Positions 1 to 9,313 are shown, counted from the stretch's first letter. The stretch is DNA of 64,000 nucleotides from Clostridium_AD estertheticum_D (GCF_018861295.1 NZ_JAHLDM010000002.1:124001-188000), one strand, 5' to 3'. The notes: generated from the letters alone by a model not told the origin. Numbers and translations are program-made.

Positions 1-881
1 TTAGGCTTTATTTGCACACTATTTAATTGAATTTCTTGTTCAAGCTCTTGCTTTATAGAATTATCTATGTGCTTTACTTTTGTTCCCCTTGTATTATCAC
101 TCTTATTAATATTAGAAGCTTCATCTTCATTTGGTACTTGCCCTTCCGTTTCAATATCATTTGATTTTATAAAATCAATTATTTTAATTTTGTTGCTAAT
201 ATCTTTAATAAATTTGTTTTTTCCTTCACTTGAAACCGCTAACTCTTCTTGACTATCATTATTTTCTATATATAGCTCCTTACTATCGTTTTTATTAGTA
301 TCTCTTTTAGTCATAAATCTTTCCTTAAAATACATAAATACATCATTTAGCGATACGTTTAATATTATAATTAAGCAAATTACATAAATTGCAATAAAAA
401 TTATATAACTTCCAACATCACCAAATAATGTGTACATTGGTACATCAATGGAATAACTAATAATACCCCCATGTAAAACACTTGATGATTTATATATTTT
501 ATTTATCCCAAGCAAAAAATCTTTTTTAACATAGTACTCATCCAAAGTTAACATTTGTATAAATAGCAATGTGTTCATTATAGTAAGCATTATTCCATAA
601 AACTTTTTACTAAAATTTATCTTACCTTTCTTAACAATATCACAAAAACCTATAAATAATATCAAAAACGGAGAAAGATATGCACCTAACCCCAAAGTCG
701 CAAAAAGTAGATGATTAATAAAATTACCAATCATACCTGATATTGAATTAGAATTTGAAAATATAGTTGAGAATATGCTTAATAACATTAATATGCCTAT
801 TGTTATTAATACAATTCCAAAAATTTCACTATCACTATCTACAATCTTAGATCCTTTAGATTTAGTCTTTTTTCTGGCCAA
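1..881 (-). CDS. ftsK: DNA translocase FtsK/SpoIIIE, N-terminal part (gene runs off the left edge)
   Basis: This is the membrane and linker part of a septal DNA translocase, the ATP-driven pump that moves chromosome ends across the division or sporulation septum. I read a TTG start at 881 preceded by GAGGTGAT five bases upstream, giving a protein that begins MARKKTKSKG. The next ~170 residues carry about four hydrophobic segments, then a polar linker rich in K, E, N and D begins; the motor domain lies outside the window. The call rests on this N-terminal architecture plus position downstream of tepA, as in Bacillus and Clostridium. The 3' end is missing because the window stops, not because the gene is broken. 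An alternative ATG ORF (839-931) overlaps the start. Confidence 0.85.
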   Translation of the reverse strand, partial: MARKKTKSKGSKIVDSDSEIFGIVLITIGILMLLSIFSTIFSNSNSISGMIGNFINHLLFATLGLGAYLSPFLILFIGFCDIVKKGKINFSKKFYGIMLTIMNTLLFIQMLTLDEYYVKKDFLLGINKIYKSSSVLHGGIISYSIDVPMYTLFGDVGSYIIFIAIYVICLIIILNVSLNDVFMYFKERFMTKRDTNKNDSKELYIENNDSQEELAVSSEGKNKFIKDISNKIKIIDFIKSNDIETEGQVPNEDEASNINKSDNTRGTKVKHIDNSIKQELEQEIQLNSVQIKP

Positions 882-1030
882 AGTATCACCTCAATTTTTA
901 TTAGTTCTATCTTTATTATTTCTACAAACATTATAAATCCCCTTTAACTTTAAATAGATTTATAAATGTATTTTAAACTACTTCTATAAGAATTACCATT
1001 AGAATCTAATGGTTATAGTAAACAGTCAAT

Positions 1031-1077
1031 AAAAACAGATATAAATAGGTCATTTAGACCTATTTATATCTGTTTTT
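1031..1077 (-). terminator. Perfect 21-bp hairpin terminator after tepA
   Basis: Arms 1031-1051 and 1057-1077 are exact reverse complements around a 5-nt loop, with A-rich and T-rich ends, so it can terminate in either direction. The tepA stop codon (1076-1078) lies inside it. Confidence 0.85.
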
Positions 1078-1759
1078 ATGCTTTATCTATCATTTCATTT
1101 AATTTTGATAAAGCTTCACTTATTCCACCAACTTCATCTATTAGTCCATTATCCACTGCTTGTTTTCCTATAAGTATAGTACCCATATCATTTAAAAGCT
1201 CATCAGTTCGAAGCATTAATCTATTTACCGTTTCCTTGTCAATCTTTGAGGTTCTAATAATAAATTCTGTGATTCTCTCTTGCATTTTATTAAAATACTC
1301 AAAAGTTTGAGGTACTCCTATGATTAAACCATTCATTCTTATAGGATGAATTATCATAGTTGCAGATGGAGAAATAAATGAGTACCCAGCAGCTGTTGCT
1401 AGTGGTATGCCTATTGAATGCCCTCCACCGACTACAAGTGACACTGTTGGCTTACTTACGCTGCGAATCATCTCTGCTATTGCAAGTCCTGCTTCTACAT
1501 CTCCTCCTACAGTATTTAGGACTATAAGAATACCTTTTACTTTTTCATCTCTCTCCATAGCAATAAGTTCTGGAATAACATGTTCATACTTAGTAGCCTT
1601 TGTTTGAGGAGATAACATCATATGTCCTTCTATTTGCCCAATAATTGGTAAAACTTGAATTCTATCATCCTGAGTTGCAACATTAGTTGTTCCAAGTTCT
1701 TTGATACTTTCTACCTGATCATTATTTTTATCTTCATTGTTTTTTTGAGTTTTTAACAT
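1076..1759 (-). CDS. tepA: ClpP-like serine protease, translocation-enhancing protein family (TepA/YmfB)
   Basis: A ClpP/crotonase-fold peptidase of the TepA family. In Bacillus TepA is linked to protein export and spore functions. The GGGHSIG motif gives the presumed nucleophile Ser near residue 115 and the IIHPIR motif the His near 138, matching the ClpP catalytic layout. The protein is 227 residues, with a polar N-terminal tail of about 35. I start at the second ATG (1759) because AGGAGG lies seven bases upstream; the ATG at 1765 sits one base after it. It lies between dapG and ftsK, as in Bacillus, but rnjB, which normally precedes it there, is absent. The substrate is unknown from sequence. 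Confidence 0.85.
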   Translation of the reverse strand: MLKTQKNNEDKNNDQVESIKELGTTNVATQDDRIQVLPIIGQIEGHMMLSPQTKATKYEHVIPELIAMERDEKVKGILIVLNTVGGDVEAGLAIAEMIRSVSKPTVSLVVGGGHSIGIPLATAAGYSFISPSATMIIHPIRMNGLIIGVPQTFEYFNKMQERITEFIIRTSKIDKETVNRLMLRTDELLNDMGTILIGKQAVDNGLIDEVGGISEALSKLNEMIDKA

Positions 1760-1815
1760 TTGCATTCCTCCTAATTCACTTTATTTTGTGCATTAAGAGA
1801 AACTATATACATTTT

Positions 1816-3006
1816 TTAACCTAATTTAAATTCTCTATGTAGTGCGATAATAGCTTTTGGGGCATCTTTTGTTTCTACAAGACACCATATTGTCATATGA
1901 GAATCCGCTGTTTGTAATACTTCAATTTTTTGTTTTGTTAACGCCTTGAGTATTCTCGCCATAACACCAGGTATACCTCTCATTTTTGAACCAATAATTG
2001 CAAGCTTACTACAATCCCTCACAAAAGAATAAGATATATTAAGTTTTTTTATTAAATTAGTAAATTTAGTAAAGTCTTTTTCATCAATAGTAAATATTTT
2101 CTCTTTAGGAAAAACGTTTATAAGATCTATACTTATAAAGTTTTCAGCTAGAATATCAAAAAGATCATCATAGCTAGAACCTGAATTTTTAGTTACTTTT
2201 ATTTGAACCCTATTATTCATATGTGTAATTCCTGTAATTATATTATTATCATCTTCACTTTCAAAATTTGAAATTACAGTTCCGTCGCACTCGTTCATAG
2301 TATTTTTTATTACGAGTGGTATATTATTTTTTTTACATATCTCGACTGCTCTTGGGTGTATAACCTTTGCTCCTTGATCCGCAAATTGAAATATTTCATC
2401 ATAACTTATTTTTTTTATTAAAGTTGCCTCAGAAACTATCCTTGGATCCGCTGTCATAATTCCATCTACATCAGTGTATATTCGGACCTCTACTGCGTTA
2501 AGCGCTGCGCCAAGTAGTGCTGCTGTAACATCACTTCCACCTCTCCCAATGGTCGTAACATAGCCCTTGTCATCCATACCTTGAAATCCTGCAACTACAG
2601 GAACCTTTCCGTTTTTCAGAATACTTAATATCCTTTTTGTATCTACATTAAGTATCTCAGCATTTGTATAACTACTATCTGTAATTATACCTGCTTGTCC
2701 TCCATTTAAAGGCACAGCATCAACTTTATTATTATTTAATTCATTACACATTATTACAGTGCTTATAATTTCACCACAACTCATTAGCAAATCTATTGCT
2801 AATGGATTTGCACCTTTAAAATCATCGTCTATTTGTGATAACAGTGTATCGGTAGCATAAGGCTCGCCTTTCCTTCCCATAGCAGATACCACTACCACGG
2901 GAAAATACCCCTTAGCCTTTGCATTTATTACTTTGCTTGCTACAAGCTTTCTTTTTTCCTTAGTTGAAACAGATGTACCGCCAAACTTTTGAACTAATAT
3001 CTTCAT
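1816..3006 (-). CDS. dapG: Aspartate kinase (DapG/LysC-type)
   Basis: Phosphorylates aspartate, the first step towards diaminopimelate, lysine, threonine and methionine. The protein opens with the amino-acid-kinase signature QKFGGTSV (residues 6-13), has the glycine-rich TTIGRGGSDVTAALLG segment near 150, and ends with two ACT-type regulatory modules (about 260-396) that normally bind the feedback effector. At 396 residues it has the expected length. AGGAGG lies six bases before the ATG. Its place between the ymxH-type gene and tepA points to the DapG isozyme, which in Bacillus feeds diaminopimelate synthesis and spore formation. The effector (lysine or diaminopimelate) cannot be read from sequence. 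Confidence 0.9.
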   Translation of the reverse strand: MKILVQKFGGTSVSTKEKRKLVASKVINAKAKGYFPVVVVSAMGRKGEPYATDTLLSQIDDDFKGANPLAIDLLMSCGEIISTVIMCNELNNNKVDAVPLNGGQAGIITDSSYTNAEILNVDTKRILSILKNGKVPVVAGFQGMDDKGYVTTIGRGGSDVTAALLGAALNAVEVRIYTDVDGIMTADPRIVSEATLIKKISYDEIFQFADQGAKVIHPRAVEICKKNNIPLVIKNTMNECDGTVISNFESEDDNNIITGITHMNNRVQIKVTKNSGSSYDDLFDILAENFISIDLINVFPKEKIFTIDEKDFTKFTNLIKKLNISYSFVRDCSKLAIIGSKMRGIPGVMARILKALTKQKIEVLQTADSHMTIWCLVETKDAPKAIIALHREFKLG

Positions 3007-3067
3007 TTTTGACCTCCTGGAATAATCATTTATTTAAACTGCAATATTAACAACTTCTGAAATATCG

Positions 3068-3343
3068 TTAAACATGAGATTTTTTTAATAATTCATTATC
3101 AACATCAATAATTATAGTTCTAGATCCGATTTTTTTAACATATTCCCAAGGAACTTCAATAATATCGTTATTTCGAAAAAAGCTGAACTTAGAACTGCCA
3201 TCATTTATAATTAAAAATTTTAAAAAGCCATTCTCATCAATAACTACATCATTACTACCTAGGTTGCTATATTTATCACCATCATTAATATTTATGATTT
3301 CATATCTTTCCATTTCACTATACAGTTTTACATTGTCTTCCAT
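3068..3343 (-). CDS. YlmC/YmxH family PRC-barrel-like protein
   Basis: A 91-residue protein of the YlmC/YmxH family, small beta-rich proteins found in spore formers, one of which is linked to sporulation. Recognisable family features are the early LYSEMERYEIININDG stretch, the FFRNNDIIEVPW segment and the closing KIGSRTIIIDV strand. AAGGAG precedes the ATG by eight bases. It lies between mlpA and dapG, the same place ymxH holds in Bacillus. The biochemical function is unknown. Confidence 0.8.
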   Translation of the reverse strand: MEDNVKLYSEMERYEIININDGDKYSNLGSNDVVIDENGFLKFLIINDGSSKFSFFRNNDIIEVPWEYVKKIGSRTIIIDVDNELLKKSHV

Positions 3344-3427
3344 ATAAACATCTCCTTAACACTTCTCATAAAATACTATGGATTATATTAAGGAGATATG
3401 CCTTATTTTTATATTTTATCAAATAAT

Positions 3428-4702
3428 TCACTTGTCCATAGAAATAACATTACCATCAAAAACCTTTTTAAGCATTTCATTTTCTCTTCCTACATATGAC
3501 GAATTTATTATACCTATTTTGAAGGTCTTTTCCATTACAGCATTTACTCTTATCATATCTATTTCATCTATTTTTTGTAATATTTCTTCAGGTGTATTTA
3601 TTTTGTCCATAAACAGAGCCGATTTTCCGTTGCTAAACATTCTACTACTTGTGCTTTCAAGTCCTAAAATATAACTACCCTTTAACTGTTCTTTAGCTTT
3701 ACTTAATTTTTCATTAGTGATTCCTAGTTTCGCAAAGTTACTAACTTCTTCTTTTATAACATCAATAGCAACTTGTGCATATTTTGGATTAAGCCCAGCA
3801 TAAATGCTTACAACTCCTGTATTTTTAAATGCTGATATATAACAATAAATCGAATAACATACCCCTAAATCTTCACGAACCTTTTGGAATAATAATGATG
3901 ACGCTCCACCACCAAGTATATTGCTTAATAATATTAATGTATAAATATCATCTTCTCCAAGACCTACACCCGGAATTCCTAAACTTATATGAAGTTGTTC
4001 AATATCTTTTTTTCTAAAATAATGGTTATTAAATATTTTTGGGCTACTATATTTAGTAATCTGTTTATTTTTATAGCGCCACTTACCAAAATATTTTTCA
4101 ACAAGTTTTTCTATATTTTCCATATTAAATTTACCAGAAATAGATATTACTGAATTTTCTGGTATATAATACGAATCTATATAATCTACTATCATTTTTC
4201 TATTAAAAGAATTTACAGTAGCAATTGTTCCTAAAATTGGTAGCGAAATAGAGTCTGATTCCCAAATTGCTTTTGTATGCAGGTCAGCTAAAACATCTTC
4301 TGGTGAATCCTCGCTCATATTTATTTCCTCAACAATTACACCTTTTTCCTTTTCAATATCTTCTTCACAAAAGGTACTGTTAAACAACATATCCGAAATA
4401 ATATCTAATGATAAATCAAGGTGAGTGTCTAATGCTTTTATATAAAAACATGTAGCTTCCCTACTTGTAAATGCATTTATTTGACCACCGACATCTTCAA
4501 TGGTTTCAGCAATTTGTTTTGCAGTTCTAACTGTCGTTCCTTTAAAAAGCATATGTTCAATGAAATGTGATATTCCACTGTTAACTGTATTTTCATTTCT
4601 AGAGCCATTTTCCACCCATAAGCCTACACTTACAGAATTCACATATTCAATATTTTCAACTGCAATTCTTAAACCATTATCTAACTTAATCAAATTATAC
4701 AT
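3428..4702 (-). CDS. mlpA: M16 family zinc peptidase (MlpA/YmxG-like)
   Basis: A pitrilysin-family metalloprotease of the mitochondrial-processing-peptidase type. The inverted zinc motif HFIEH is at residues 46-50 and the downstream acidic segment with the third zinc ligand follows about 75 residues later (EKGVIVEEINMSEDS). At 424 residues it matches the Bacillus homologue, whose gene also follows pnp. AAGGAG is placed eight bases before the ATG. There is no signal peptide, so it should act in the cytoplasm. Bacillus work ties this family to control of extracellular enzyme production; the substrate here is not known. Confidence 0.87.
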   Translation of the reverse strand: MYNLIKLDNGLRIAVENIEYVNSVSVGLWVENGSRNENTVNSGISHFIEHMLFKGTTVRTAKQIAETIEDVGGQINAFTSREATCFYIKALDTHLDLSLDIISDMLFNSTFCEEDIEKEKGVIVEEINMSEDSPEDVLADLHTKAIWESDSISLPILGTIATVNSFNRKMIVDYIDSYYIPENSVISISGKFNMENIEKLVEKYFGKWRYKNKQITKYSSPKIFNNHYFRKKDIEQLHISLGIPGVGLGEDDIYTLILLSNILGGGASSLLFQKVREDLGVCYSIYCYISAFKNTGVVSIYAGLNPKYAQVAIDVIKEEVSNFAKLGITNEKLSKAKEQLKGSYILGLESTSSRMFSNGKSALFMDKINTPEEILQKIDEIDMIRVNAVMEKTFKIGIINSSYVGRENEMLKKVFDGNVISMDK

Positions 4703-4765
4703 ATGCGCCTCTCCTTAGTGAGATTTTATATTTATTATGTGCATATTAGTATTTTTTATTTAAAA

Positions 4766-4795
4766 AAAATAAAAAGGCACCTAAGCCCCTCTATT
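4766..4795 (-). terminator. Weak terminator candidate after pnp
   Basis: On the minus strand a GGGGC...GCC hairpin is followed by a run of T. The stem relies partly on G-T pairs, so this is a modest candidate. Confidence 0.45.
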
Positions 4796-4796
4796 A

Positions 4797-6923
4797 TTAT
4801 TCATTCAATTTTTTTTCATTCTCTTTTTTTTCATTTTCGCTATCTTTCATAGCATCTCTTCTTGAAAGATTTACTCTTCCCTGATTATCTATTTCCATTA
4901 CTTTTACTAATATTTCATCGCCAACTGATACAATATCTTCTACTTTATTAACTCTCTCAAAATCAAGTTTAGAAATATGAACTAATCCTTCTTTGTTAGG
5001 TAAAATTTCAACAAATGCTCCAAAAGCAGCAATTTTAGTTACTTTTCCTAAATATATTTCTCCAACTTTAACAGATTTAGTTAACTGTTCAATTATTTCC
5101 ACTGCTTTATTTGCACTCACGCCATCGTTAGACATAATTACAATTTTTCCATCATCACTAGTATCTATTTTAACACCAGTTTCCGCTATAATTTTCTTTA
5201 TAGTTGCTCCACCTTTACCTATTACATCCCTAATCTTGTCAGGTGCAACATTTAGTACATACATTCTAGGAGCATACTTTGACATTTCACTTCTTGGAGC
5301 TGCTATACATTCATTCATTTTTCCAATTATATGAAGTCTAGCTTTTTTAGCATCTATAATTGCAGTTTTAATGCAGTAATTAGATAATCCATGAAGTTTT
5401 GTATCAACTTGTATAGCTGTAATACCATTAACAGTTCCAGCTACTTTAAAGTCCATATCGCCAAAGAAATCTTCTATACCCTGAATATCAGTTATAACTT
5501 TTTCTTTAGATAAATCATCATTTGTAATTAGTCCCATTGCAATTCCAGCTGCAGGTCTCTTAATTGGAACTCCAGCATCTAATAGTGCCAAAATACTTGC
5601 ACTTACGCTTGCTTGAGATGTTGAACCATTAGAACTTAATACTTCTGATACCACACGAATCGCATATGGAAATTCTTCTACAGATGGCAAAAGTGGTTCT
5701 ACTGCTTTTTCAGCTAAAGCACCATGTCCGATTTCTCGTCTTCCAGGTCCACGCATTGGTTTAGTTTCTCCTACGCTATAAGCTGGAAAATTATAATGAT
5801 GCATATATCTTTTAGTATCTTCATCACTTATTCCGTCTAGTATCTGTGCTTCCTTTAATGCTCCAAGTGTCGCAACTCCCATAACTTGAGTAAGTCCTCT
5901 TGTAAAAAGACCCGTTCCATGAGTTCTTGGAAGTATACCTACCTCACAACTTATTGGTCTAACTTCATCAAAAGCTCTTCCATCAGGTCTTCTATTTTCA
6001 TTTAACATCATATTTCTAACTATTTCTTTTTGAATATTATAGAAAATTTCGCCTATATCTGATTTTTTATCAGCATACTTTTCATCAAATTCAGCGCTTA
6101 TTTTTGCTTTAATTTGATCAACCATTACGTTTCTCTCATCTTTATCCATTATGTACATTGCTGTCTTCACCATATCAAATGAGAATTTTCTAACTTCACT
6201 TTCGAGAGTTTCATCTATTTTATTAAACTCAGGAATATTTTTTTTCTTTCCAAATTTAGCTATAGCTTCTTCTTGGAAAGCTACTATTTTTTTACATGCT
6301 TCAAAAGCAAAGTCGATTGCAGCTATCATTACATCTTCAGCTATTTCGTCTCCACTAGCTTCTATCATTGTTACATTGTCTTTTGTAGCACAAACTGTAA
6401 GCTTCATAACACTTACTTTTCTCTCGTCTGCTGTTGGGCTTAATATGAATTTACCATCTACTAAACCAACTGAAACCGTTGCGACAGCATCAGTAAAAGG
6501 TATACTTGATATACATAATGCTAGTGACGCCCCATTCATAGCAAGTATTTCAGGTGAATTATCTTGTTCAACTGATAGTACTGTACAAACAATTTGAACA
6601 TCATTTTTATAACCTTTAGGAAATAGTGGTCTTAGAGGCCTATCTATACCTCTTGCAGTTAAAATTGCTCTTTCTGATGGTCTTGCTTCTCTTTTTATGA
6701 AGCCACCAGGAATTTTACCAACAGCATAAAGTTTTTCTTCATATTCTACACTTAATGGAAAGAAGTCGATACCGTCCCTAGGTTTTTCTGAAGCATTTGT
6801 ATTAACTAAAACTACTGTCTCACCATAACTCATAAAAATTGCACAGTCTGATAACATTCCAACCTTACCATATTCAACTTTAAGCTTTCTACCTGCTACA
6901 ATCGTTTCTATAGTATGAATCAT
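4797..6923 (-). CDS. pnp: Polyribonucleotide nucleotidyltransferase (PNPase)
   Basis: Phosphorolytic 3'-5' exoribonuclease of mRNA decay. The 708-residue protein has the expected two RNase PH-like cores joined by a helical region, with the GRREIGHGALAEKA segment of the active second core, then a KH domain (VIGKGGATIKKI, about 560-600) and an S1 domain (VGEIYLGKVTKIAAFGAF onwards). The start is the ATG at 6923, seven bases after GGGGAGG; an in-frame TTG 18 bases upstream would place that binding site inside the gene. It follows rpsO, the usual pairing. A 10-bp hairpin lies in the leader just upstream, and the tail ends in a short K/E/N-rich stretch. Confidence 0.97.
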   Translation of the reverse strand: MIHTIETIVAGRKLKVEYGKVGMLSDCAIFMSYGETVVLVNTNASEKPRDGIDFFPLSVEYEEKLYAVGKIPGGFIKREARPSERAILTARGIDRPLRPLFPKGYKNDVQIVCTVLSVEQDNSPEILAMNGASLALCISSIPFTDAVATVSVGLVDGKFILSPTADERKVSVMKLTVCATKDNVTMIEASGDEIAEDVMIAAIDFAFEACKKIVAFQEEAIAKFGKKKNIPEFNKIDETLESEVRKFSFDMVKTAMYIMDKDERNVMVDQIKAKISAEFDEKYADKKSDIGEIFYNIQKEIVRNMMLNENRRPDGRAFDEVRPISCEVGILPRTHGTGLFTRGLTQVMGVATLGALKEAQILDGISDEDTKRYMHHYNFPAYSVGETKPMRGPGRREIGHGALAEKAVEPLLPSVEEFPYAIRVVSEVLSSNGSTSQASVSASILALLDAGVPIKRPAAGIAMGLITNDDLSKEKVITDIQGIEDFFGDMDFKVAGTVNGITAIQVDTKLHGLSNYCIKTAIIDAKKARLHIIGKMNECIAAPRSEMSKYAPRMYVLNVAPDKIRDVIGKGGATIKKIIAETGVKIDTSDDGKIVIMSNDGVSANKAVEIIEQLTKSVKVGEIYLGKVTKIAAFGAFVEILPNKEGLVHISKLDFERVNKVEDIVSVGDEILVKVMEIDNQGRVNLSRRDAMKDSENEKKENEKKLNE

Positions 6924-6949
6924 ATATTTGCCTCCCCTCAATTTAAATT

Positions 6950-6973
6950 ACCAATATTTGTGTAAATATTGGT
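6950..6973 (-). promoter_or_regulatory. Hairpin in the pnp leader
   Basis: ACCAATATTT and its exact complement flank a 4-nt loop, 26 bases before the pnp ATG and after the rpsO terminator. In E. coli a leader stem is the site of PNPase autocontrol; a similar role here is only inference. Confidence 0.5.
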
Positions 6974-7010
6974 AGCTAATCGTATATATTTTGCCCTAAC
7001 CTAAAATAAT

Positions 7011-7029
7011 AGAGCGGCTAAGCCGCTCT
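7011..7029 (-). terminator. rpsO terminator
   Basis: AGAGCGG and CCGCTCT form a GC-rich hairpin directly after the rpsO stop codon, followed on the minus strand by ATTATTTT. It lies between rpsO and pnp, so it may be a partial terminator or an RNA-processing signal. Confidence 0.75.
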
Positions 7030-7032
7030 GAA

Positions 7033-7296
7033 TTATTTTCTTAGTCCGAGTTCTGCTAGAATTGCACGATATCTTTCAATATCTTTGTTCTTTAAGTAAC
7101 CTAACATACCTTTTCTTTGACCAACCATCATTAATAGACCTCTTCTTGAATGGTTATCTTTTTTATGAACTTTTAAATGCTCATTTAACTCTGTAATTCT
7201 TTCAGTTAAAAGTGCAATTTGTACTTCTGGAGAACCTGTATCTCCTTCATGTCTTGCATGTTTTACCATTATTTCTTGTTTTGTAGTCTTTGTCAT
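7033..7296 (-). CDS. rpsO: 30S ribosomal protein S15
   Basis: Primary 16S rRNA-binding protein of the 30S platform. The 87-residue protein carries the S15 features HEGDTGSPEVQIALLTERI and HKKDNHSRRGLLMMVGQRK and ends in AELGLRK. GGAGGTG lies seven bases before the ATG at 7296; a longer reading to 7332 has no binding site and would add a non-family extension. A good promoter lies about 80 bases upstream and a leader of about 75 bases separates them, a place where S15 commonly controls its own translation. Confidence 0.97.
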   Translation of the reverse strand: MTKTTKQEIMVKHARHEGDTGSPEVQIALLTERITELNEHLKVHKKDNHSRRGLLMMVGQRKGMLGYLKNKDIERYRAILAELGLRK

Positions 7297-7377
7297 TTTA
7301 CAACACCTCCGAATAAAATCCCCATATTCCAAGTATACCGTTGGTGATTCGGCTAACTTAGCATAAGGTTCAAATCA

Positions 7378-7406
7378 ATTATAACAAACTAAGATTAAAT
7401 TGTAAA
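7378..7406 (-). promoter_or_regulatory. Promoter of rpsO
   Basis: On the minus strand TTTACA (7401-7406) and TATAAT (7378-7383) are separated by exactly 17 bases. Transcription would begin near 7371, leaving a leader of about 75 bases before rpsO. Confidence 0.75.
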
Positions 7407-7430
7407 TTAATTTTTACATCTTTACGTTTA

Positions 7431-8351
7431 TTATTCTATTTTTTGATTATAAGCATATTCCTTATCTTTTACAAGCTGCTGTTTTAGTTCCTCTACAGTA
7501 TTAAATTTAACTTCATCTCTTATTCTGTTTATAAAGTTTATTTTAACTATCTCACTGTAAATTTGCTTGTTAAAATCTAAAATATGTGTTTCTACTGATA
7601 ATTTACCACCTTCTACAGTAGGATTGTATCCTATATTGGTTATAGCTTTATAAAGATAATTATCATATTCAATTATAGTATAATATACCCCTCCCTTTGG
7701 AAGAATATATTCCTTATTATAATTTAAATTTACAGTTGGAAAACCAATAGTTCTACCAAGTTGTTTACCAGTAATCACTTTCCCAGTAATAGTATGTGGA
7801 CGTCCTAAAAGTTCATTTGCTTTAACAATATTACCCTCAGCAATTAGATGACGGATTTTTGAACTGCTGACAATTTCATCATTGACACTAATTGCATCAC
7901 AAACATATAGATTATATCCAAGTATTGTGCTATATGCCTTAAGCATTTCTACATCACCTAAATTCTTATAACCAAATCTATAATTAAAACCAACAATTAT
8001 TCCCTTAACATTATAGCACTTAACCATATTGCTTATAAATTCTTCAGGAGTTATCTTCATAAAATCTTTATCAAAATTAGCTAAATTAACTATATCTATA
8101 CCTGTGTCTTCCAGTAATTTTATTTTAGTATCATTACCCATTATAAGCTTTGGGCAAATTTCTTTATTTATAACAGACAATGGATGATTTTTAAAAGTAC
8201 AGATCATACTTTTAGCATTATTTGCTTTTGATAATTCTACTGTTTTATTTATAAGGTGCATATGTCCCAAATGTAGTCCATCAAAACTTCCGAGTGCAAT
8301 AAAAGTTTGATATTTAAGATTAGTTTTAAAATTATCTTCTATAATTAACAT
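7431..8351 (-). CDS. ribF: Bifunctional riboflavin kinase / FAD synthetase
   Basis: Converts riboflavin to FMN and then FAD. The N-terminal FAD synthetase half has the nucleotidyltransferase motif GSFDGLHLGH (residues 21-30) and SSSKIRHLI further on; the C-terminal flavokinase half has the GKQLGRTIGFPTVNL segment and the ITNIGYNPT motif. Length (306 residues) is normal. AGGAG lies nine bases before the ATG. It is the last gene of the rimP-nusA-infB operon and follows truB by 12 bases. I see no FMN riboswitch before it. Confidence 0.95.
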   Translation of the reverse strand: MLIIEDNFKTNLKYQTFIALGSFDGLHLGHMHLINKTVELSKANNAKSMICTFKNHPLSVINKEICPKLIMGNDTKIKLLEDTGIDIVNLANFDKDFMKITPEEFISNMVKCYNVKGIIVGFNYRFGYKNLGDVEMLKAYSTILGYNLYVCDAISVNDEIVSSSKIRHLIAEGNIVKANELLGRPHTITGKVITGKQLGRTIGFPTVNLNYNKEYILPKGGVYYTIIEYDNYLYKAITNIGYNPTVEGGKLSVETHILDFNKQIYSEIVKINFINRIRDEVKFNTVEELKQQLVKDKEYAYNQKIE

Positions 8352-8363
8352 TTTAATATACTC

Positions 8364-9233
8364 CTATATAAATGATTTTATTAACCTAACACCATCATCA
8401 CTTTTGTCCGCAATTCCAATAAAATCATTATCATTATTATATATACTATACATAATGCCAGATTCAAACTTACAAATTAGTGCCTTATCCTTTACTATAA
8501 CACCATTTAATAAGAACTTAACAAATCTATCCTCTATGGTAATTCTAGCATTCGCACTAAAAATAGTTTCTATAGGCATAATATATTTGTTTATATTTTC
8601 TTCATTTAATTCATTAACATTTATAGCATTATCAATATGAAATTGACCTGTAGCCGTTCTTTGTAGATTCCACATCATGCCACCACATTTTAATTTTTCC
8701 CCAATATCATAACACAGACTTCTAATGTATGTACCTTTAGAACATTTTACCGTGAATTTTATATAAGGTAATTTAATGTCCGTAATATTTATGTCATAAA
8801 TCGTTATAGGTCTCGGCTGCCTCTCTACTTCTATTCCAGCCCTCGCTAACTCATAAAGTTTTTTTCCGTTAATCTTTAGAGCTGAGTACATAGGTGGGAC
8901 TTGCTTTATCTCTCCTATAAATGAATTAATAGCTAGCGTAATTTCATCTACGCCTGAATTAACTTCACTTTCTTTTAGAATTTTCCCCTCTCTATCATAA
9001 GTATCTGTAATAACGCCCAATTTTAATTCAGTTTCGTAAATTTTAAAGTCACCCATTATATAGTCTATAGCCTTTGTTGCTTTTCCTATACAAACAGGTA
9101 AGACCCCGCTAGCTTCAGGGTCTAGAGTGCCAGCGTGGCCTACTTTTTTCACTTTACTGATTTTTCTTATTAAACGCACTACATCAAAAGAAGTAATTCC
9201 TGTAGGTTTGAATACATTTAATATACCATTCAT
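8364..9233 (-). CDS. truB: tRNA pseudouridine-55 synthase
   Basis: Makes the universal pseudouridine 55 in the T-loop of tRNA. The catalytic aspartate lies in GHAGTLDPEASGVLPV (D38), and the RNA-contact KCSKGTYIRSLCYDIG segment is present near residues 163-178. At 289 residues it is a normal bacterial TruB with a PUA-like end. The ATG overlaps the TGA of a short upstream reading frame in the ATGA arrangement, a sign of translational coupling to a gene that is no longer intact (see 9230-9313). Its own ribosome binding site is weak, which fits such coupling. Confidence 0.96.
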   Translation of the reverse strand: MNGILNVFKPTGITSFDVVRLIRKISKVKKVGHAGTLDPEASGVLPVCIGKATKAIDYIMGDFKIYETELKLGVITDTYDREGKILKESEVNSGVDEITLAINSFIGEIKQVPPMYSALKINGKKLYELARAGIEVERQPRPITIYDINITDIKLPYIKFTVKCSKGTYIRSLCYDIGEKLKCGGMMWNLQRTATGQFHIDNAINVNELNEENINKYIMPIETIFSANARITIEDRFVKFLLNGVIVKDKALICKFESGIMYSIYNNDNDFIGIADKSDDGVRLIKSFI

Positions 9234-9313
9234 TTCATCAACTCTTTTTCTAAAATTTCCATTAATTTAACTTTAGTATTATCAAAACTTACTTTAACAC
9301 CATTTTTATCTTG
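9230..9313 (-). pseudogene. Possible remnant of nrnA (DHH phosphoesterase) C-terminus
   Basis: Between rbfA and truB, where Firmicutes usually carry nrnA (ylxN-type DHH family oligoribonuclease, about 320 residues), only about 100 bases remain. In the rbfA frame, after three stop codons, there is an open run of 27 codons that reads NGVKVSFDNTKVKLMEILEK near its end and stops with a TGA overlapping the truB ATG. Amphipathic helical character and the coupled stop fit the tail of a lost gene. It has no start codon or ribosome binding site. The identity is inferred from position; the tail is too short to prove homology. Confidence 0.45.

Noticed and set aside
4993..5334. 113-codon plus-strand ORF inside pnp
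   Set aside because: Shadow of the KH and S1 region of PNPase on the other strand.
6151..6597. 148-codon plus-strand ORF inside pnp
   Set aside because: Reverse-frame shadow of an unmistakable PNPase; no binding site.
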